Source: Chitinophaga sp. S165
GTDB lineage: Bacteria; Bacteroidota; Bacteroidia; Chitinophagales; Chitinophagaceae
NCBI RefSeq assembly: GCF_003182155.1
Contig: NZ_QGTG01000012.1
Span: 62,001 to 126,000, forward strand
DNA: 64,000 bases
Reading direction: 5' to 3'
Numbering within the stretch: position 1 is the stretch's first letter; every line of letters starts with the position of its first letter. The translations under genes and the position numbers were made by a program. The notes below the pieces were generated by a model, which saw only the letters and a list, made by a program, of their open reading frames with translations, was not told the DNA's origin and ran no database searches. Shown here piece after piece: positions 55,300 to 64,000 of the stretch.

Positions 55300-56955
55300 A
55301 TGAACAATTTATTCCGTACCTGTGCCTTGCTGCTGCTGTTAGCGAGCTGCAACTCTTTGCCGTCGCTACCACCCCTGCCGGCAATGCTTAATACAACCAA
55401 ACTTCCTTCTCAATTACTGAACATCAATACAGAAAGGGACACCACATTAACGCTCAAAGGAGGTACCGTCATCACTATTCCTGCAAATGCATTAAAAGCG
55501 GAAGATGGTATAGCACGGCTGGAAGTGAAAGAAGCGCTCACTATTGAGCAGATATTAATTGCCGGTTTGCGTACACAAAGTAATGGAGCACCCTTGCAAA
55601 GTGGAGGTATGATCTATATCGATGCCGCTAAAGATGCAAAGGTCAGCATACTTAAACCCATTCAGATACAGGTCCCCACTAACACGATCGTTGATGGCAT
55701 GCAACTGTATAAAGGAGAAGTCGAAAAGAATGGTATTAACTGGGTAGATCCACAACCCTTGTCCGCTAAAACCGATACTGCTATTGCGCCCACTGCGTCA
55801 GCAGCACCTGTAACACCGGATCTCGCTACAGGCAACGCGCAAAAAGGAAGGGTACTATTTTACCAAAATTGTGCAGCCTGTCACAATGTACATAAAACAG
55901 TTATCGGCCCCGCCTTAAAGGGAGTAATGCAGCGCTGGAACAATGATACATCAGCCGTTTATAGCTTCATCCATAACAGCGGCGCCATGATTGCAAGCGG
56001 TCATCCCTATGCTGTCAAGCTTTTTCATGAGTATGGCAAAGTAGTCATGCCGGGATTTCCTTCTTTTACATATTATGATGTCAAAGATATACTAGCATAT
56101 ATACAAGACCCTATCTGTTACGCACCCGCACAATCTCAACCGGATAGTTGCCAGTACTATTGCGAAATGTTGAATATGGCCTATAATACTTATGATGAGG
56201 ACCAGTTCATAAAGATAACAAACTCTTTCGCAGATACAGCGAACGAGCTCTTAACCGGCAGCGAACTAACAGATACCACAGATTGGACAGATACAACTGA
56301 TCTGGCAGAAATAGTTCCCGTCACGCCTGATGTACCTATTCCAAACTTTGTCATTCCAAAGTTTAACAGATCTTATTACTATAATATTGAGATCGACAAA
56401 TTCGGATGGTATAATCTGGACATGTTATTAAAAATGGACAATGAGGTTTTTCAAAGTGAATTGAGCATCGATATCCAGGAAACGGAAGAACAAAGCATTT
56501 CGGTATTCCTGATTATACCCTCCCACAAAATAATGGTGGAAGGAGGATATCTGAAAGATGGTAAGCTGTATGGATTTGATGACGAAGATGGCATCACTTC
56601 TCTTCCCCAGGGTGTTAAAGCCTATATTGTAGCGATCGGAGAGAACAAATACAAACCTGAACTGTATTTCGGCCGTACGACTTTCATTACATCGAAAAAG
56701 CAGGCACTTCATCTCACCCTGGAAGTTTCATCTGAAGCAGATATACAAAAGCAGATCGCAACGCTGCAGCTACCCGATTTTTTGATGAAGACCAATAAAA
56801 AAGAAGTTAGCGCCCAAATGCAGGCACTAAGGCAGGAGGCCTTACGGATACAGGCTGACGCTTTGAATGCGCCCTGCGATTGTGGAGGCTACGGAGATAC
56901 ATCTTCCGCCTTGTTACAAGCCAACAACTCGTCCTTTGAAGCTATCTACAACTGA
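55300..56955 (+). CDS. Lipoprotein with a c-type haem domain
   Basis: The protein has 551 residues. A lipoprotein signal ends at LLASC (Cys17). Residues 40-160 form a beta-sandwich-like region (TLKGGTVITIPANALKAEDG, then ILKPIQIQVPTNTI), similar to ZU5-type domains. A cytochrome c domain covers about 180-270, with the haem-binding motif CAACH at 191-195 and a candidate Met ligand in VVMPGFPSF. A low-complexity TDTTDWTDTTD link and a long soluble C-terminal region follow (about 325-551), ending in a Cys-rich stretch CDCGGYG. It would sit in the envelope and carry electrons. The combination is unusual. Confidence 0.8.
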   Translation: MNNLFRTCALLLLLASCNSLPSLPPLPAMLNTTKLPSQLLNINTERDTTLTLKGGTVITIPANALKAEDGIARLEVKEALTIEQILIAGLRTQSNGAPLQSGGMIYIDAAKDAKVSILKPIQIQVPTNTIVDGMQLYKGEVEKNGINWVDPQPLSAKTDTAIAPTASAAPVTPDLATGNAQKGRVLFYQNCAACHNVHKTVIGPALKGVMQRWNNDTSAVYSFIHNSGAMIASGHPYAVKLFHEYGKVVMPGFPSFTYYDVKDILAYIQDPICYAPAQSQPDSCQYYCEMLNMAYNTYDEDQFIKITNSFADTANELLTGSELTDTTDWTDTTDLAEIVPVTPDVPIPNFVIPKFNRSYYYNIEIDKFGWYNLDMLLKMDNEVFQSELSIDIQETEEQSISVFLIIPSHKIMVEGGYLKDGKLYGFDDEDGITSLPQGVKAYIVAIGENKYKPELYFGRTTFITSKKQALHLTLEVSSEADIQKQIATLQLPDFLMKTNKKEVSAQMQALRQEALRIQADALNAPCDCGGYGDTSSALLQANNSSFEAIYN

Positions 56956-56992
56956 GAGGACAACACCAGAAAGACACCCCGTTAAATAATCA

Positions 56993-57030
56993 GAACCCGG
57001 CTAAAAGCAAACAAGCTTTTAGCCGGGTTC
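56993..57030 (+). terminator. Terminator after the haem lipoprotein gene
   Basis: A 16-bp perfect stem (56993-57008 with 57015-57030) with a 6-base loop is followed by a pyrimidine-rich tail. It blocks read-through into the plugless-barrel gene downstream. Confidence 0.8.
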
Positions 57031-57176
57031 TTCTCTCCGCCCCACACAACAACCTAAAAGCCATCAACTTACATTTTTCCTATCCCATTTTATGGAATCC
57101 AATTTCTTCCCGCATCATACAGCCGGAACATGGACCAGCGGAATTACTATATTTATATCACCTAAAATCTGATACC

Positions 57177-59717
57177 TTGAAATGTACTCTACTCCTTCTC
57201 TTATTCCCTGCCCTCGCATTTGCACAGGTCAAACAGAATGTTGAACCTGTAATATCCTGGGATTATATGGAGCAGGTAAGAACGCTCAGAGGTAGCATAG
57301 ACCCTGTAGATTCTGTCAGTAATAGCAGAAATGTGCTTCTGAAGCTGAAAAGCCAGTTCTATCCGGGTATCCCAATCAAGCGCGTAAAAACATCTGGTGA
57401 ATACGTGCATATATTGCCACAATCCACACGTTATATTTCTCTTTCAACCACATATAACGGAACAATAGAGATTAAAACCCATAACCGGTTGCCGGAATTG
57501 CAAACAGATTACGTACAGGGCCGTTCACTTAACGGAGCCGCCACCTGGAGAGGCCCTGAAACCAGAGAACTGTTTAGTTTTGGTCCCGACATCCACACAC
57601 TTGAATTTGACGGAAGCAACTATGCCTACGACCAGAACGGCAGATTGATACCGATAGGCACAGGTAATGGGAAACCTGCCACAGTATATAATAACAGCAT
57701 TTTCAGAACTGCTGTCGCTCACTCCCACCAGTTAAAGGTAAATGGGGAGCTATTCAGATATGGCAAACGTACCTGGAACTTTGGTTTAAAGCTGGGGCAG
57801 AACAACGAAAGCACGATCATCAAAGAAAATAAAAGTAAATCCCATACCCTGGGAGCCGACATCGGTACAAGCATCAAATGGTTAACGGTTAAAGGCTCCT
57901 ACCTATATAACAATCACACGCTTTCAAACGGTAACCGGGCTGGTTTTCTGAACAGAGCTTACCAGAATGCACTGCTGACGCCTTCGTCTTTCAGTAATGC
58001 ACAAGGCACATTGATAGGGACCGTACAACGTAGCTATAGTAGTATGGCCGATAATCCCCTGTTCCTGTTAAAAGACAATGACAACCGCTACCGCTTTACT
58101 GAACAAAATGCCTCCCTCCTTTTAAACCTGGTTTCCGGGACATTCAACGTTAAACTCACCCAATCCCTCCAACATGTGCAGGAGAAAACAATTGAGAGTT
58201 ATAAACCCGGCACCGCAGAATGGATTACCGGCATGTATACAGACAGGAAAAAAAGAGACCTTAACTATCTGTTACAACTACAGGGTGTTTACAACGTTCA
58301 ACACAATATTGACGACCTGAATTCCGAATTGGCGGTCTACTATACCTATGGCAATGCGAACACCCGTATAAGGTATAAACCGGATGAAAGTCTGTATAAT
58401 TATCAGCGGTCCTCGCAAGATATATTCCTCAACCTGCACAATCAATTTACTTGGGACAATGCTCAGTTGAAGGTTAATACTGGAAATAAAGCGTACTTGT
58501 CAAACACGGCATCAGAGAATCTCTTTCTCTTACCGGCAATTGATGCCCGCCTGGTATTAGTGAATATACTCCCCAGGTTTGTCGTGAATGTATTATCCTC
58601 CTATCATGAAACAAGCAGTGAAGCCCCCATTGATAAATCAATGGCCTATACCAATCTGCTCCACTATACTCCAGGCAATGTATTCAGCTATCGTCCTGTT
58701 ATAGAAATATCGGGTTATAATGACCTGACGCCGGTCAATCACAGAGAATGGGACGGAGGATTCAGCCTGGTCTATAATTCACGGTTTGAATTCAGCGCCA
58801 ATGCTTACATAAAGAATACCCGTAATGACGTCTTCCCTGTTTTCGGGAATGGAACGCTTCACCTGAAGAACATGGCTGACCTGCAAACTAAAGGCATTGA
58901 GCTTTCACTGCAAGCCTACCAAAGGAACTATATCGGGAACGTCGCCCTTGCCGGTACCTTCTCATTCTTTGCTTACAACAGCAGGGTAACCAGGGTTAAT
59001 GAAGAAGATAACTATACGCCGATAGCTGGTTTCAGCAATGTACATAAAGCCATTGTACAGGGACAACCACTTGGCGTGATCATGGGGAATGCGTATTTAA
59101 AAGATGCTTCCGGCAACGTAGTGATCGGTAACGATGGCTTTCCCCTTACAAACCCTACCCCACAGATCATTGGTAACCCGATACCTGACTTTGTAGTAAA
59201 GTTCAGTAATACAGCCAAATGGAAGAACTCAACACTACAGATAAACTGGGAGTGGAAAAAAGGTGGTGAAACCTGGAATGGTACACAGGCTGCACTGGAC
59301 TACTATGGCAGATCTGCTACTACCGGCACACAGAGGATGATTACAAATTATGTGTTCCAGGGCGTACAACAGAATGGTCATGTAAACGATATTCCCGTCA
59401 GCTTTTACGACGCAGCCCAGCCAGTTGAAAAAAATCGCTGGATCAGATACGGCTTATCCGGCGTAGCAGAAGCATATGTGCAGAAAACGGATTATCTAAG
59501 GCTAAACAACATTTCGCTTGCTCAAAAGTTCAATCTCAATCGCAGACAACAGGTGCTCACCCTCTCAGCATATGTGACCAATATCCTGCTATGGTCGCCT
59601 TACAAGGGAGCAGATCCTGATCAGCTGTTGTTTGATCAGCCCAATACCTCAGGTCTGGACTTTTTCAACCTGCCTGCACTGAAGACCTATGGACTTAACG
59701 TTTCACTCCAATTTTAA
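57177..59717 (+). CDS. SusC-like outer-membrane barrel lacking a plug domain
   Basis: The protein has 846 residues from a TTG start at 57177; there is no in-frame ATG upstream within a sensible distance. A signal peptide covers about 1-16 (LLLLLFPALAFAQ). From residue 70 on, the sequence matches the barrel of SusC/RagA receptors: ELQTDYVQGRSLNG near the start, HLKNMADLQTKGIELSL in the middle, QPLGVIMGNAYLKDASGNVVIGNDGFPL, then WSPYKGADPDQL and a C-terminal strand ending in VSLQF. The usual carboxypeptidase-like and plug domains before the barrel (about 230 residues) are absent. The gene 5 bp downstream carries such a plug. No SusD gene is in view. Confidence 0.85.
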   Translation: MKCTLLLLLFPALAFAQVKQNVEPVISWDYMEQVRTLRGSIDPVDSVSNSRNVLLKLKSQFYPGIPIKRVKTSGEYVHILPQSTRYISLSTTYNGTIEIKTHNRLPELQTDYVQGRSLNGAATWRGPETRELFSFGPDIHTLEFDGSNYAYDQNGRLIPIGTGNGKPATVYNNSIFRTAVAHSHQLKVNGELFRYGKRTWNFGLKLGQNNESTIIKENKSKSHTLGADIGTSIKWLTVKGSYLYNNHTLSNGNRAGFLNRAYQNALLTPSSFSNAQGTLIGTVQRSYSSMADNPLFLLKDNDNRYRFTEQNASLLLNLVSGTFNVKLTQSLQHVQEKTIESYKPGTAEWITGMYTDRKKRDLNYLLQLQGVYNVQHNIDDLNSELAVYYTYGNANTRIRYKPDESLYNYQRSSQDIFLNLHNQFTWDNAQLKVNTGNKAYLSNTASENLFLLPAIDARLVLVNILPRFVVNVLSSYHETSSEAPIDKSMAYTNLLHYTPGNVFSYRPVIEISGYNDLTPVNHREWDGGFSLVYNSRFEFSANAYIKNTRNDVFPVFGNGTLHLKNMADLQTKGIELSLQAYQRNYIGNVALAGTFSFFAYNSRVTRVNEEDNYTPIAGFSNVHKAIVQGQPLGVIMGNAYLKDASGNVVIGNDGFPLTNPTPQIIGNPIPDFVVKFSNTAKWKNSTLQINWEWKKGGETWNGTQAALDYYGRSATTGTQRMITNYVFQGVQQNGHVNDIPVSFYDAAQPVEKNRWIRYGLSGVAEAYVQKTDYLRLNNISLAQKFNLNRRQQVLTLSAYVTNILLWSPYKGADPDQLLFDQPNTSGLDFFNLPALKTYGLNVSLQF

Positions 59718-59722
59718 GACCG

Positions 59723-62700
59723 ATGAACAATTATACAAAAGCTTATAGTTCACTGATACTATTCCTGCTTGCTTTTATGGGCAAGGGGAATGCGCAGCTG
59801 GCAGCATATAACGATAATAAGGAAAAGATCTACATACAGACCAACCACGTCTTTTTCAAACCGGAGGAAGATCTGTTCTTTAAAGTCTACCTGGTAAATG
59901 CAAAGAACCAGTTGATCTCCGTCATCAGCAACGTCGTGTATGTGGAGATTGTCGGTCCTTCCGGTAGTGTATTACAGAAGATGAATTACCGGATTGAAGA
60001 TGGATATGCCGAAGGGCACTACCAGTTCAGTAAAGAAGCCACGGGAGGATTGTATAAAATAAGAGCGTATACAACCTGGATGTTGAATGAAAAAGAAACA
60101 ACCTGGTTCACAAAAGAGATCACTTTACAAAAGGTGATCTCTCCCAGGGTATTAATGAAACTCGATTTTCCCAGAAAAGGTTATGGCCCGGGCGATGAAG
60201 TAACTGCTGCTTATTCCATCCGTGATCTGTCAAATAAAGCCATTCCCGACTATGAAATAAAATATGCCGTATCTATTGGTGGGAAAGAGGTCCAGAGAGA
60301 AAAATTACGGACTGATGCGGCAGGTAAAGCAAATATCCGGTTCAGATTACCTGCAGGCCTCAATACAAACGATGGTATCCTGAATGTGACTGTTAACTAC
60401 GCCGCATATACAGAAGCCATTTCCCGAAGTATCCCGATTGCTCTTAATAAGATTGATCTGCAGTTTATGCCGGAAGGTGGTACGCTCGTTGAGAACATCA
60501 CCACCAACGTCGCATTCAAGGCCATTAATGAATATGGTAAACCCGCTGATGTAGCTGGAGAAATACTTGACAACCTGGGAAATGTAGCCGCTACATTTAA
60601 CAGCTATCACGATGGTATGGGACAGTTCTCTTTTACACCACAGGCAGGAAAGATCTATAGTGCGCGGGTAATTTCTCCTTCGGGGATAAAACAGCCTTTT
60701 GACTTGCCTCCCGCCGCGAAAAAGGGCATTGTCATGAACATTGACAGAAAAGAAAACCTGCTGCAATTTAAAATAAATACCACGCAGGATATGAAGATAA
60801 GGCTGACCGGCCAGAGTAAGGACGATGTGTATTACAACAAGGAGATCTCACTTAAAAAAGGCGAACAGCTCATTGAAGTAGATCCAGCAAAATTCCCCAC
60901 TGGTATTGCACGGTTCACCATCACTGACGAACAACGGATGCCGCTGGCTGAACGGATAGTATTCCTGCATCCTAACCGGATCTTACAGGTAAAAATAACA
61001 GCCGATAAAAATAAATACCAGCCCCGGGAGAAGGTAACGCTTCACCTTAAAACGCTGGATGAAAACGGCAGCCCTGTAACATCTAATTTTTCACTGTCCG
61101 TAATAGATGATAAGTTATGGTCGCTTGCAGATGATAAACAGGACCATATCCTCTCCTGGTTGTTAATGAGCTCAGAACTGCACGGTAAGATCGAAGAGCC
61201 TCAGTTCTATTTCAAGCAAGAGGAAAAAGCGGCCGTTCCTTCCCTTGACCTCGTGATGCTTACACATGGCTACCGCTATTTCGATTACATTGACTATATC
61301 GAGAAAACCGGTAAACCAAAATATAGCCCGGACCTGAATAACATACTGAGTGGAATAATACTTGATAAGAACGACCAGCCGGTCCGGTCAACGGTGTATC
61401 TCGTCAGCAGTACGGACAAGTCCATTTATACAACTGGTAATGTTGTGGAACAACACACAGGCGATGACGGCCTTTTCTTCTTTACAGATATCTCTCCCGC
61501 GATGAGTTATCATCTGATAGCCCGGCCTGAGAGTAAGAAGAAGTCGGTTACTATCAAGGTATTGGAACAAGGTAGCGGTTATGCACCGATGCCTGCCAGA
61601 AAGACAAGAGATCCTTTCGATGATGATGATCGCCTGCCTCCTCCTATGCTGGCATTAAACAATCCTGTTGAAAACAAACCTGCCAAACCTGAAGTTTTCT
61701 GGCAGAACAGGGATGGTCTCCAGAATAACCAGGGACTTAATGAAGTTGTTGTTGTGGGCTACGGTACGCAGAGAAAAAGCGAACTATCAGGCGCGGTAAC
61801 TCAAATATCATCCAGTCAGGATGTCGTAACCAGTGCACTGAATTCTTTACAAGGCAGGGTTGCAGGTGTGAACATTTCCCCTGCTACAGGAAATCCTGGT
61901 GGAGGTGCCAACATAACGATCAGGGGGGCCAAAACGGTTTCGGGATTAGATCAGCCATTGGTTATTCTGAATGGTATCCCCGTCAGCAGCCTGGAAGACG
62001 CTATTAATGTTGCTGATATTGAAAGCATCTATGTACTCAAAGATGCAGCTGCCACCGCCATATACGGCAGCAGAGGCGCCAATGGCGTTATCCTGGTTAA
62101 TTCGCGGAATGCAAAGTTTCCAAAAACAGTTATTAATCTGGATCGCAATTACAATTATACCTCACAGGCCGTACAGGTTAAAAACAATGCATACACAATT
62201 GCCAGACGTTTCTATGCACCTAAATACTATTCTCCTGAAACAACAGAAAGAAATGACTTCCGGGAAACCATCTATTGGAACCCTGTAGTTCAAACTGACA
62301 AAAACGGAGACGCTACAGTTGAATTCTATAACTCAGACGCCACAACCACTTTCCGCGCTATTGCCGAAGGCATTGGCTTTAATGGAAAGATCGGCAGAAC
62401 AGAAATGACCTATGCTGTAGCACCACCTATGAGTGTGGACGCCAAGATCCCGCCTTATATGACTGTTGGCGATAATGCGCTCATTCCGCTTGTTATCAGG
62501 AATAGCAGCAACAAGGCCATTCCGGCAAACATCAGCACACAGTTACCCAATAACATAATAGCAGGCAGCTACCGGAATACAGTTGAAATCCCGGCTGATA
62601 GCGCAATACAGGTACTTATTCCGATAAAAGCCACTGCTGCTGTAAAAGGAGATATCAGGTTTATTGTCTCCACAGCAACAAATACCGAAAAGCTGTCACT

Positions 62701-64000
62701 GCCTATTACAGTGAATAGTAACGGCTTCCCTGTTATTACGACTATTTCGGGGAACAAGTCAACTGCTACCAGTTTTACGATCGGCAACATGATGGAAGGT
62801 AGTCTTGCAACCGACCTCAAAGTGTTCAATAGTCTTGAAGGACAACTGTTAAATGATATCGAATCGATGCTGAGAGAACCTCATGGGTGTTTCGAACAAA
62901 CATCCTCGAGCACTTATCCTAACATTTACATCCTAAAATATCTTCGGTCGTCCAATAAGAGCAATCCTGACATTGAGAATAAAGCACTGACCTACATCAA
63001 AACCGGCTACCAGCGGTTGATCGGATTCGAAACCAAAGAACAGGGCTTTGAATGGTTCGGCCGGACACCACCACACGAAGCCCTGACGGCCTATGGTTTA
63101 CTGGAGTTTACTGACATGCAGCAGTTCCTTGATGTCGATAAACAGATGCTTGCACGTACCAAAAAATTCCTGTTAAGTCGCCGGGATGGTAAAGGCACCT
63201 TCAACATCGTTAAGAACGGATTGGACGCCTTTGCATCTGTACCTGATAAGATTGCTAATATCTACATCGTCTATGCACTCACACAAGCCGGCATTGGCAA
63301 CGAGATACAACTGGAATATGAAACCGCAGTCAAGCAGGCATTAAACAGCAAAGATGCTTATCAGCTGGCGATGATGGCACTTGCAGCCAGCAACATGAAG
63401 AATGAAACAAACTTCTCTCAATTGATGAAAGCCTTGCAGGAAACAAAACTGAAATCAGAAACCAGTGTAACAAATTCCAGGGAAACATCACTGAGAGTAG
63501 AAACCATGGCCCTGTATACGCTGGCGCTTACAAGAGTAAAATCACCTGACCTCGGCGAAATTGCCAAAATGGTATCCCGCATACTTAGCGAAAAAACCTA
63601 CTATGGTTATGGTTCCACACAAGCTACCATACTGGCATTACAAGCGATCGTTGAATACAGGCGATTAATAGGTGAAGTCGCCGCCGCATCTAAAATGGAA
63701 ATAAAAGTAAACAACAAGGCAACCCTCGCAGGGAAAGATGTAATTACTAATATCAAAGAAGGCGACAATACCTTTTCTGTAATATACACCAATGAAAAGG
63801 AGACCATCCCTTACCAACTCGAGTTGGCGTATTATACGTTACTACCACCGGACAATCCGGAAGCAGAACTGAAACTGTCTACACAACTTTCCACCAATAA
63901 TACCAAAGTAGGTGAAACGGTGAGATTGCAGATAGAAGTGAAGAATACCAAAAACAGCCTGCAGCCAATGAGCATTGCGAAGATCGGCATACCGGCAGGT
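59723..64000 (+). CDS. Alpha-2-macroglobulin-like protein with internal TonB plug (partial)
   Basis: The frame is open to the right edge: 1426 codons. A signal peptide covers about 1-24 (LAFMGKGNAQ). Macroglobulin MG domains cover about 30-520 (KIYIQTNHVFFKPEEDLFFK, YGPGDEVTA). A carboxypeptidase-like regulatory domain covers about 540-620 (LSGIILDKNDQPV). A TonB plug covers about 671-795, with NEVVVVGYGTQRKSELSGAV, LQGRVAGV, and the end motif KDAAATAIYGSRGANGV starting at Lys773. The A2M domain starts near 849 (YWNPVVQTDKNGDATVEF). The thioester GCFEQ is at 1055-1059, followed by the helical thioester domain. A2M proteins trap proteases by bait cleavage and thioester bonding. Here the plug occupies the bait position. 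It is the partner of the plugless barrel. Confidence 0.88.
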   Translation, partial: MNNYTKAYSSLILFLLAFMGKGNAQLAAYNDNKEKIYIQTNHVFFKPEEDLFFKVYLVNAKNQLISVISNVVYVEIVGPSGSVLQKMNYRIEDGYAEGHYQFSKEATGGLYKIRAYTTWMLNEKETTWFTKEITLQKVISPRVLMKLDFPRKGYGPGDEVTAAYSIRDLSNKAIPDYEIKYAVSIGGKEVQREKLRTDAAGKANIRFRLPAGLNTNDGILNVTVNYAAYTEAISRSIPIALNKIDLQFMPEGGTLVENITTNVAFKAINEYGKPADVAGEILDNLGNVAATFNSYHDGMGQFSFTPQAGKIYSARVISPSGIKQPFDLPPAAKKGIVMNIDRKENLLQFKINTTQDMKIRLTGQSKDDVYYNKEISLKKGEQLIEVDPAKFPTGIARFTITDEQRMPLAERIVFLHPNRILQVKITADKNKYQPREKVTLHLKTLDENGSPVTSNFSLSVIDDKLWSLADDKQDHILSWLLMSSELHGKIEEPQFYFKQEEKAAVPSLDLVMLTHGYRYFDYIDYIEKTGKPKYSPDLNNILSGIILDKNDQPVRSTVYLVSSTDKSIYTTGNVVEQHTGDDGLFFFTDISPAMSYHLIARPESKKKSVTIKVLEQGSGYAPMPARKTRDPFDDDDRLPPPMLALNNPVENKPAKPEVFWQNRDGLQNNQGLNEVVVVGYGTQRKSELSGAVTQISSSQDVVTSALNSLQGRVAGVNISPATGNPGGGANITIRGAKTVSGLDQPLVILNGIPVSSLEDAINVADIESIYVLKDAAATAIYGSRGANGVILVNSRNAKFPKTVINLDRNYNYTSQAVQVKNNAYTIARRFYAPKYYSPETTERNDFRETIYWNPVVQTDKNGDATVEFYNSDATTTFRAIAEGIGFNGKIGRTEMTYAVAPPMSVDAKIPPYMTVGDNALIPLVIRNSSNKAIPANISTQLPNNIIAGSYRNTVEIPADSAIQVLIPIKATAAVKGDIRFIVSTATNTEKLSLPITVNSNGFPVITTISGNKSTATSFTIGNMMEGSLATDLKVFNSLEGQLLNDIESMLREPHGCFEQTSSSTYPNIYILKYLRSSNKSNPDIENKALTYIKTGYQRLIGFETKEQGFEWFGRTPPHEALTAYGLLEFTDMQQFLDVDKQMLARTKKFLLSRRDGKGTFNIVKNGLDAFASVPDKIANIYIVYALTQAGIGNEIQLEYETAVKQALNSKDAYQLAMMALAASNMKNETNFSQLMKALQETKLKSETSVTNSRETSLRVETMALYTLALTRVKSPDLGEIAKMVSRILSEKTYYGYGSTQATILALQAIVEYRRLIGEVAAASKMEIKVNNKATLAGKDVITNIKEGDNTFSVIYTNEKETIPYQLELAYYTLLPPDNPEAELKLSTQLSTNNTKVGETVRLQIEVKNTKNSLQPMSIAKIGIPAG

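Noticed and set aside
61971..62288. Open frame of 105 codons on the plus strand
   Set aside because: It is in another phase inside the macroglobulin-plug gene, whose domains are continuous across this stretch.

Overview
The window looks like a piece of chromosome from a filamentous or gliding, polysaccharide-degrading Bacteroidota of the Chitinophaga type. This is inferred from several traits: secreted enzymes ending in type IX secretion (T9SS) sorting domains, a gliding-type CHU_C protein, LytS/LytTR regulator pairs, SusC-like barrels, many lipoproteins with a Cys lipobox, and the Bacteroidota promoter box TAnnTTTG. No tRNA, rRNA, CRISPR array, integrase or intact insertion sequence was seen.

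1-11.1 kb: a candidate NTP-dependent conflict (immune) locus. It starts with the end of an NrdG-like radical SAM gene, then a coiled-coil protein, then a 2174-residue protein carrying three CbbX/SpoVK-type AAA+ modules, an NB-ARC (STAND) NTPase and a TPR-rich C-terminal half. A convergent TIR-domain gene follows. The TIR protein's C-terminal tail and the linker just before NB-ARC share a short motif, NYG[ST]GD-x12-HY. This is the layout expected of an NLR and effector pair linked by an amyloid-type signalling motif. An unrecognised 343-residue gene and a membrane-anchored gene interrupted by an in-frame amber codon close the region.

11.3-42.4 kb: carbohydrate and regulatory genes. There is a GH51/GH27 pair, a GH64 beta-1,3-glucanase with crystallin and CBM6 modules, a RidA homologue, a lipoprotein-LytS-LytTR operon, a LamG-GH95 fucosidase, an outer-membrane barrel protein, a DUF3095/cyclase-like protein, a second LytS-LytTR pair with an AraC regulator, an alpha/beta hydrolase, a metallo-beta-lactamase-fold hydrolase, a multi-domain GH8, a tandem pair of small membrane proteins, a Gfo/Idh/MocA oxidoreductase, an FtsX/MacB-type permease, a GH71/99-like lipoprotein and a vanadium-haloperoxidase-like lipoprotein.

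42.6-57.0 kb: mostly single genes, including an M15 peptidase, a methyltransferase, a CHU_C surface protein, an AraC regulator, DUF1266, DUF4197 and DUF4349 proteins, a proline iminopeptidase-like hydrolase, an aldo/keto reductase, a metallophosphoesterase and a lipoprotein with a c-type haem site. A remnant of a TonB-dependent receptor lies at about 51.1 kb.

57.2-64.0 kb: a two-gene unit in which a SusC-like barrel has no plug domain. The gene 5 bp downstream is an alpha-2-macroglobulin-like protein with a GCFEQ thioester that contains a complete SusC-type TonB plug where the protease bait region would be expected. The second gene runs off the right edge.

The two systems most worth following up are the AAA3-NB-ARC/TIR locus with its shared motif and the plugless barrel with its plug-bearing macroglobulin.
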